Positions 58,444 through 64,000 of a stretch of 64,000 bases of DNA are shown here, piece by piece (position 1 is the stretch's first letter; each line of letters opens with the position of its first letter). Under the pieces are notes generated by a model. That model saw nothing but the letters and a program-made list of their open reading frames with translations, made no database searches and was not told the origin of the DNA. Where the stretch lies: assembly GCA_020696365.1 (NCBI GenBank), contig JAEHCM010000003.1:62001-126000 (forward strand), in the 5' to 3' direction. Origin of the DNA: Thermoplasmata archaeon. Lineage in GTDB: Archaea > Thermoplasmatota > Thermoplasmata > UBA10834. Both the position numbers and the translations under genes were made by a program.

Positions 58444-59360
58444 AGGCTGGCAGCAACCTCGAGAAGGTTCTCGAGGACGGCAAGTTCGCAGTCACTGCTG
58501 AGATTGGCCCGCCACAATCTGCGAACCCGGAGCCGCTGATCCATCACGCCAAAATGCTCAAAGGATACGCAGAGGCGTTCAACCTGACTGACAACCAGAC
58601 GGCTGTTGTGAGGCTGTCCAGCATCGCGGCCGCTGCGATCGTCATGAAGGAAGGGATCGAACCAGTCATACAGATGACTTGCAGAGATCGCAACAGGATA
58701 GCCCTTCAGAGTGACCTTCTGGGCGCCAGCGCGATCGGTGTGAGGAACGTGCTCTGCCTAACGGGCGACCATCAGACCTTTGGCAACGAGAAGTCCGCGA
58801 AGAGCGTGTTCGATTTCGACTCCATATCCGAGCTGTACACCTTTGACAAGCTCAGGACCGAGGGACTGCAGTCGGGAGGCGACAAGATAGAGGATCCACC
58901 TAAGGTGTATCTCGGCTGCGCGGAGAACCCGTTCGCAACGCCCTATGAGTTCAGGGGAATGAGGCTGGCGAAGAAGGTTAACGCGGGAGCGGATTTCGTC
59001 CAAACCCAAGCGATATTCGATATGGACATGTTCGAGACTTGGATGGACGATGTCAGGTCCAGAGGGCTCGACAAGAAGATCCACATCCTAGCCGGGGTCA
59101 TCCCCATGAAGACCGCTGGCGCTGCAAGGTACATGAAGAACAAGGTGCCCGGAATGATAGTCCCGAACTCCATCATCGACCGGATGAAGAATGCCTCGGA
59201 CCCGAAGGAGGAGGGGATCAAGTTGTGCGTGGAGCAGATCGAGACCCTCAAGAACATAAAGGGCGTCCACGGCGTGCACATAATGGCGGTCATGTGGGAG
59301 GAGATCGTCCCACGAATCGTTGAGACAGCGGGCCTGATTCAGAGACCGGCGTACAAGTGA
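58440..59360 (+). CDS. metF: Methylene-THF reductase MetF
   Basis: A 306-residue TIM-barrel flavoenzyme reducing methylene-THF to methyl-THF. Conserved segments are FAVTAEIGPPQSANPEPL (catalytic Glu), NLTDNQTAVVRLSS, QMTCRDRNRIALQSDLLGA and CLTGDHQTFG (FAD/substrate). C-terminal features are VNAGADFVQTQAIFD and LAGVIPMKTAGAARYMKNKVPG. It has no fused regulatory domain. Last gene of the HdrA-HdrA-MvhD-MetV-MetF operon, arranged like the Hdr-linked methylene-THF reductase of Moorella, which is proposed to be electron-bifurcating. Confidence 0.95.
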   Translation: MKAGSNLEKVLEDGKFAVTAEIGPPQSANPEPLIHHAKMLKGYAEAFNLTDNQTAVVRLSSIAAAAIVMKEGIEPVIQMTCRDRNRIALQSDLLGASAIGVRNVLCLTGDHQTFGNEKSAKSVFDFDSISELYTFDKLRTEGLQSGGDKIEDPPKVYLGCAENPFATPYEFRGMRLAKKVNAGADFVQTQAIFDMDMFETWMDDVRSRGLDKKIHILAGVIPMKTAGAARYMKNKVPGMIVPNSIIDRMKNASDPKEEGIKLCVEQIETLKNIKGVHGVHIMAVMWEEIVPRIVETAGLIQRPAYK

Positions 59361-59437
59361 GATTACCAGGCATCGGTTCGGCTTTCGTCCATAAGAATTA
59401 TCCATCTGAAGCACCTCGGTGATGCTGAAGTGGGACG

Positions 59438-61090
59438 ATGAACACCGCGAAGCTCGAACAACTCCACGAGAGAATGCTGAAGGAGTTCTTGAAAATCAAC
59501 CCGGGCGTCGGGACGGCCATCGGGCTGCATGACCCATACGATCGACTCCTCCCGCACGGCGGGAGGAAGCGCCTGGACGACACACTTGCACTTCTCGAAG
59601 GATGGAACGCCACGGCGAGATGGCAGGCGGCGTCCGAGGAACTATCGGGGGAGGACAACCTCCATCTCGATCTGCTGAGCATGAGCACGGATATCATGCG
59701 ATTCGCCACCAACGAATACCCGCTTTGGAAAATGTATCCAGACTGCCTAGAGAGCATAGGTGGGCTCCTCTTTCTGATGGCATCCAGAGATTATGCGCCT
59801 CCAATGGCAAGAGCGAAGGACATAACATGCAGGCTACGACTCATCCCCGACCATCTGAAGCAATTTCGGACCAGGTTCGACCCGGGGGAGCCCGTGAGAC
59901 TCTGGACAGATATGGCGATCGAATCATGCGACAATTTTCCAGGGTTGCTGGACTTCGTCAAAGACACCTTCAAGGACTGCGGTCATGAGCACAGAGACTT
60001 GGTGGATGCGGCGCAGGCACTGGGACCATCCAATGCGGAGCACATGGAATGGCTGAAGCAGCTTCTCGACCGCTCGAGCGAAGACTTCTCGATGGGGAGG
60101 GACAGATTTGCGAAGCTACTTGAGATAAGGAAGATAGAGATGTCGGTCGACGATATCCTCGCTCTTGGCAGAGACCGGCTTGAGAAACTGAAACAGGAGC
60201 GCGTCAGGCTCGCGGACCGAATCGCACCAGGCAAGGGAGTCGATGAGGCCGTCAGAATAAGCCGTAACACAGCTCCGAAAACCTTCGAGCAGGCCCTTGA
60301 GAAGACAAGGGAGGAGATGGAATCCGCAAAGGGGTTCATAATCAAGAACGGCATTGCCACAATAGACCCGGAGGCAGAGCTGAGAGTCGTCGAGACTCCG
60401 GCGTTCCTTGCGACGATGCTTCCGTACGCCGCCCTCTCGATGTCCTCGAAATTCGACCCCGTGCTGAAGGGGGAGTATCTCGTCACCCGCCCGAAGGACA
60501 GCAACGACCTGGGCAGCCACTTCAACGAAGGATCGATCATCAATACGGCAGTCCACGAGGCATATCCCGGCCACTTCCATCAGGGCGTAAGGTCCAACCG
60601 AAAGCACTGGATGCTGCAGTTCAACACAATGATCATATCGTCCGATACATTCGACAGTGGCACCGAGACTTGCGAAGGGTGGGCGCACTACTGTGAGAAG
60701 ATGATGTTCGAGAGCAGCTACAGAGCGACTGACCTGGCAGCGTTCGAGATGATCAACGGGGCACTCTGGCGGGCCTACAGGGTGATAGCCGACATCGGCT
60801 TGGCCTGCGGAGAAGCTTCGTTCGAGGACATGGTCGATCTAGGGATCAAGGAGGCAGGGATACCCCGGAACGCATCGGAGGCGGAGGTGAAGCGATATAC
60901 TCACACTCCCGGCCAGGCATTATCCTATCTGCTTGGAAGGGAGCTTCTGATAGGTTTCAGAGAGGAGATGGAAAACAACCTGGGGAACGGCTTCGACGAG
61001 AGGAGATTCCATGACCTCGTGGCGGATTACGGCGAGCTGCCGTTCTCTCTGATGAAAGACAGAGTGAGAGAAGGTTTGTCCAAGCGCTAA
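59438..61090 (+). CDS. DUF885 family protein (probable metallopeptidase)
   Basis: A 550-residue protein with the DUF885 metal motif VHEAYPGHFHQG around residue 372, followed by ETCEGWAHYCEKMM with the downstream Glu ligand. The rest is helical, as in this M32-related family of putative carboxypeptidases. The later segment ALSYLLGRELLIGFREEME is typical. No signal peptide is visible, so it is likely cytosolic. Substrate is unknown. It stands alone after metF and before purH. Confidence 0.87.
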   Translation: MNTAKLEQLHERMLKEFLKINPGVGTAIGLHDPYDRLLPHGGRKRLDDTLALLEGWNATARWQAASEELSGEDNLHLDLLSMSTDIMRFATNEYPLWKMYPDCLESIGGLLFLMASRDYAPPMARAKDITCRLRLIPDHLKQFRTRFDPGEPVRLWTDMAIESCDNFPGLLDFVKDTFKDCGHEHRDLVDAAQALGPSNAEHMEWLKQLLDRSSEDFSMGRDRFAKLLEIRKIEMSVDDILALGRDRLEKLKQERVRLADRIAPGKGVDEAVRISRNTAPKTFEQALEKTREEMESAKGFIIKNGIATIDPEAELRVVETPAFLATMLPYAALSMSSKFDPVLKGEYLVTRPKDSNDLGSHFNEGSIINTAVHEAYPGHFHQGVRSNRKHWMLQFNTMIISSDTFDSGTETCEGWAHYCEKMMFESSYRATDLAAFEMINGALWRAYRVIADIGLACGEASFEDMVDLGIKEAGIPRNASEAEVKRYTHTPGQALSYLLGRELLIGFREEMENNLGNGFDERRFHDLVADYGELPFSLMKDRVREGLSKR

Positions 61091-61246
61091 GGCCCGTTAG
61101 ACAGGGCTTTCCGCCTACGGCTGTTATGCGCGTGCGTGAAGCGAAAACGGTTATAACCATTCAGTCTATACGCTCCGAGCATACCTTTGCCTTGCGGGAG
61201 AGGGATGCTACAGCCAGTAGTTACAGAATGCAGCGGAGTTGGTTGA

Positions 61247-62803
61247 ATGAGCAAGGTGAAGAGAGTTCTCGTTAGCGTTTCAGACAAGACAGGTCTGGCC
61301 GAGTTTGCCAGGGGGCTATCTGAGCTTGGGATCATCATATTGTCGACTGGGGGAACAGCCACTCTCTTGGAGAAGAGCAACGTGGCCGTGGTAGGCGTCT
61401 CGGAGGTCACGAAGTTCCCCGAGATGCTCGACGGAAGGGTTAAGACGCTCCATCCAGCGATACATGGTGGGCTTCTCGCGATGAGGGAGAAGCCCGAGCA
61501 CATGGAAGCCATTCAGAAGCACGGCATCGAGCCGATAGACATGGTGGTCGTGAACCTCTACCCTTTTGAGGCCACTATCGCGAGGAAGGACGTAGCGCTG
61601 GAGGACGCCGTGGAGAACATCGACATAGGAGGACCATCCATGCTCCGATCGGCGGCCAAGAACCATTCCTCCGTGGCAGTCGTTGTGGACCCAGCGCAAT
61701 ACCCGCAGATACTCGATGAGCTCAGGCAGAACGACTGCAAGCTGTCCCTGGAGACACGGCAGAAGCTCGCACTTCAGGCTTTCAGAGCCACTGCTAGATA
61801 CGATTCTGCGATTGCACATTACCTGGGCAAGCAGTTCGCCAAGGACGAGTCGTTCCCGGCGAGCATGACCCTGTCGTTCGAGAAGCTCGGTGACCTCAGA
61901 TACGGCGAGAACCCGCACCAGAAGGCCACATTCTACAAGGATCTGTTCGACCAGACCGCCCTGAGCGTACCCTCGGCCGAGAAGATGCACGGGAAGCAGA
62001 TATCGTACTGCAACGTCCTTGACCTCGATGCCGCAATTGCCATCGTCTCCGATTTCGAGAAACCAACGGCTGCGGTCATCAAACACACCAACCCATCGGG
62101 AGTGGCAAGTGCGGCGACCATTGCGGAGGCGTTCAGGACGGCATATGATGCCGATCCAGTGAGCGCGTTCGGATGTGTCGTCGGTCTGAACAGGCAGGTC
62201 GATCTTGAGACCGCGAAGGAGATCGCGAGTCACTTCGTCGAGGCGGTCGTAGCTCCCGGATTTGACGAAGACGCGGAGAAGCTGCTCGAGGAGAAGAAGA
62301 ACATCCGACTACTTCGGACGAACACACCCATCAAGCGCGAGGATGGCAGGCTCATGATGACGAAGGTCAAGGGGGGCATGCTGGTCCAGATGGGGGCGTA
62401 TGTGGAGCTCGACAGAGGGAGCCTCAAGGTTGCCACGAAGCGCGCTCCGACGGAGGAGGAGGTCGACGCGATGATATTCGGCGTCAAGGTCTGCAGACAT
62501 GTCAAATCGAATACCATCCTCCTTGTGAAAGGCGAGCGGACGGTCGGGGTAGGTGCCGGGCAGATGAGCAGGGTGGATTCAACCACGATAGCAGGCATGA
62601 AGGCCGGCGACGAGGCGAAGGGCAGCATCCTGATCTCCGACGCTTTCTTTCCGTTCAGGGACGGAGTGGACGCTGCGGCGAAGGTGGGCGTCGCAGCCAT
62701 CATGCAACCGGGTGGCTCAATGAGGGACGACGAGGCCATCGCCGCTGCCGATGAACATGGAATATCCATGGTCTTCAGCGGACTGCGTCTATTCAAGCAC
62801 TGA
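61247..62803 (+). CDS. purH: Bifunctional PurH (AICAR transformylase / IMP cyclohydrolase)
   Basis: A 518-residue enzyme for the last two steps of IMP synthesis, using 10-formyl-THF as formyl donor. The N-terminal cyclohydrolase domain has LVSVSDKTGLAEFARGL, LSTGGTATLLE and DGRVKTLHPAIHGG; the transformylase domain has the catalytic KHTNPSGVASA near 280, RYGENPHQKA and SDAFFPFRDGVDAAAKVGV. Many archaea use the unrelated PurP/PurO, so this THF-dependent form fits with fhs and folD in the window. A GGTTATAACC dyad at 61149-61158, about 90 bases upstream, may be the promoter. Confidence 0.96.
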   Translation: MSKVKRVLVSVSDKTGLAEFARGLSELGIIILSTGGTATLLEKSNVAVVGVSEVTKFPEMLDGRVKTLHPAIHGGLLAMREKPEHMEAIQKHGIEPIDMVVVNLYPFEATIARKDVALEDAVENIDIGGPSMLRSAAKNHSSVAVVVDPAQYPQILDELRQNDCKLSLETRQKLALQAFRATARYDSAIAHYLGKQFAKDESFPASMTLSFEKLGDLRYGENPHQKATFYKDLFDQTALSVPSAEKMHGKQISYCNVLDLDAAIAIVSDFEKPTAAVIKHTNPSGVASAATIAEAFRTAYDADPVSAFGCVVGLNRQVDLETAKEIASHFVEAVVAPGFDEDAEKLLEEKKNIRLLRTNTPIKREDGRLMMTKVKGGMLVQMGAYVELDRGSLKVATKRAPTEEEVDAMIFGVKVCRHVKSNTILLVKGERTVGVGAGQMSRVDSTTIAGMKAGDEAKGSILISDAFFPFRDGVDAAAKVGVAAIMQPGGSMRDDEAIAAADEHGISMVFSGLRLFKH

Positions 62804-62838
62804 ACGACGAGCGCCACACATCTCGAGCAATTGCCAGT

Positions 62839-64000
62839 CTACAGTATCGGGACCAGATTGGGCCTGAAATCCCCTGAGTCGGGGGCCGTCATGGCGTATG
62901 GAGCGGTGAACGGTTCATCGCCTCGAATCACGGTGACCCCTGATGTTTTGTCTATGCGCAAATGTGTATGCGCAAGGTCGGAGAGCCTACTAGTCGATTT
63001 CACGCTCGGTGTGACCGTAGCCACCAGGATGCCGTCGTTGTTGAGCATCGCTGTCAGGAAATCCATCATCCCGTTAAGGACTGTTGAGCCGTATATCGAC
63101 TCCAGCGAGTCGAAACCGATGATAGCGAGATATGGCTGCTGCGTGTCCTTGAGAGCGTACTGGATATCCTGCCATTTAATGTCCACCTTCACATCTCCAC
63201 CCTCAAGGGTCATCGAGTAGTCCTTAGGGGACGCTGACGCGGCGTGAGGCTCGAGTATCCGCACGTTCTTGTCGAAGATTTCAGGCGTTATGAACCCGAG
63301 CAGTTCCTCCCTCGCGGTGTCCGCTCCAGTCTTCTTCGTAGGCATCCAGGCCACGCCGTGGCCCTGGGAAGCGAAGTTGCATATGATGGCGTTCTCTATC
63401 TGCGACGATGAGACGACGGGCACGCCCGGGTTCAGCTCGATCAACGCGATCGTCCCCTTTCTCAAGCCGCCCTCGAGCATCTCATCGAGGGCCGGATTGC
63501 CGGTCGACATGCACTTCTCATTGGAGGACTTGATCGACTCGAAAGGCATCGGCGATTCCGGCTTGCCATACCTGCTGTACTCGAAAGTCCTGACCCGTCC
63601 TCCGAGCAACGTGTACACGTATTTCGGCTGACGTATCTCACAGCCCCTTAGCTTCAGGAGGTCCATCTCGCGGATCCTTCTGCCACTCGAGTTGTCGAGC
63701 GACAGATAGAGGACTCCGTCACCGAGGTAGTCGAGCAACGGGTCTGGCGTTTCAAGCACATAGACGATGTTGGTGCCGCAACCCTCGACCAGGTCCTTCT
63801 GCAGAGCGGTGATGAGCCTAGCAGGACCGACGCCGTACTTATCCGCCAGCGCGTCTATGCTGTCGATAATTATCAGGGTGCGCTCAGGCAGTGCCTTGTC
63901 GACGACATCGTATGCCATCTCGATCTCGGGCATCATCGAACCGACCGTCACTGTGAGCTCATCCTCTCCTGTCGGCTCCGCAGCAGATGTGTCCTCGTCC
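62839..64000 (-). CDS. KaiC/RadA-like ATPase (partial, N-terminus outside window)
   Basis: About 386 residues are visible; the frame remains open to the right edge. The first RecA-like region retains TLIIIDSIDALADKYG (Walker B) and SLDNSSGRRIREMDLLKLRG. The second domain begins STGNPALDEMLEGGLRKG, the KaiC/GvpD-like signature, but its P-loop reads ELNPGVPVVSSSQ, lacking GK[ST], so it probably does not hydrolyse ATP. AIIGFDSLESIYG is the second Walker B-like strand. Similar double-domain proteins occur in signalling or motility regulators; the exact role here is unknown. Confidence 0.78.
   Translation of the reverse strand, partial: DEDTSAAEPTGEDELTVTVGSMMPEIEMAYDVVDKALPERTLIIIDSIDALADKYGVGPARLITALQKDLVEGCGTNIVYVLETPDPLLDYLGDGVLYLSLDNSSGRRIREMDLLKLRGCEIRQPKYVYTLLGGRVRTFEYSRYGKPESPMPFESIKSSNEKCMSTGNPALDEMLEGGLRKGTIALIELNPGVPVVSSSQIENAIICNFASQGHGVAWMPTKKTGADTAREELLGFITPEIFDKNVRILEPHAASASPKDYSMTLEGGDVKVDIKWQDIQYALKDTQQPYLAIIGFDSLESIYGSTVLNGMMDFLTAMLNNDGILVATVTPSVKSTSRLSDLAHTHLRIDKTSGVTVIRGDEPFTAPYAMTAPDSGDFRPNLVPIL

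Noticed and set aside
61316-62233. Minus-strand open frame of 305 codons opposite purH
   Set aside because: Arg/Leu/His-rich translation without motifs; purH is complete on the other strand.

Overview
The window is a gene-dense, fairly G+C-rich stretch of an archaeal chromosome. Archaeal identity rests on aIF5A beside agmatinase, a Nop5-type C/D-box protein, the exosome subunit Csl4, Nob1, a METTL5-type methyltransferase, a KptA RNA phosphotransferase, isoprenoid-lipid enzymes and TATA boxes placed about 26 bases before starts. The mix of a Nuo/Fpo-like complex, menaquinone-type genes and a bacterial-type tetrahydrofolate (THF) C1 pathway suggests a Thermoplasmatota-like lineage. That placement is inference. 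No rRNA, CRISPR array, transposase, integrase or phage genes were seen.

Layout. 1-6.3 kb: phosphate transporter (cut by the window edge) with its DUF47 partner, a phosphohexomutase, agmatinase/aIF5A, Nop5, MtnA and tRNA-Val(CAC). 6.3-10.4 kb: a more accessory zone with a small HTH/membrane-protein operon, two secreted proteins, a membrane-anchored winged-helix regulator and a gene-poor stretch holding a partial copy of the tRNA-Val 3' end. 10.4-17.1 kb: a coiled-coil protein divergent from a Ras-like GTPase, then METTL5-like, Csl4, a 58-residue coiled-coil protein, serine hydroxymethyltransferase, an E1-like enzyme, a ThiI-like PP-loop enzyme and Nob1. 17.1-21 kb: geranylgeranyl-reductase-family, UbiE-like, polyprenyl-diphosphate-synthase and MenA/UbiA-like genes, consistent with making and saturating a menaquinone-like quinone. 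21-31.4 kb: a 12-gene nuoABCDHIJJ'KLMN operon without nuoEFG; NuoI carries a polyferredoxin tail. 31.5-41 kb: B12/radical-SAM protein, MobB, an HdrD-like Fe-S protein, AlkD-like protein, Lrp regulator, cis-prenyltransferase, a TiaS-like/methanogenesis-marker-11-like protein, a metallo-hydrolase, a DUF2797 protein and KptA.

41-59.4 kb is the most interesting part, a C1/electron-transfer island. Two operons share the same chassis: a short HdrA-like flavoprotein, a long HdrA-like flavoprotein and MvhD. The first carries formate dehydrogenase (a Fe-S subunit and FdhA); the second carries the two-subunit methylene-THF reductase MetV-MetF. Between them lie an OFA-family (formate/oxalate) transporter, beta-carbonic anhydrase, AMP-forming acetyl-CoA synthetase, FolD and formate-THF ligase. 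Together they cover every step from CO2/formate to methyl-THF. CODH/ACS is not in the window. The pairing of HdrA proteins resembles QmoA/QmoB, and the absence of HdrB/HdrC suggests the modules exchange electrons among ferredoxin, formate or methylene-THF and perhaps the quinone pool. This is inference. 59.4-64 kb: a DUF885 peptidase-like protein, folate-dependent PurH and the C-terminal part of a KaiC-like ATPase.

CDS ends are firm. Several starts are uncertain because GTG, TTG and possibly CTG starts, and leaderless transcripts, appear to be used.
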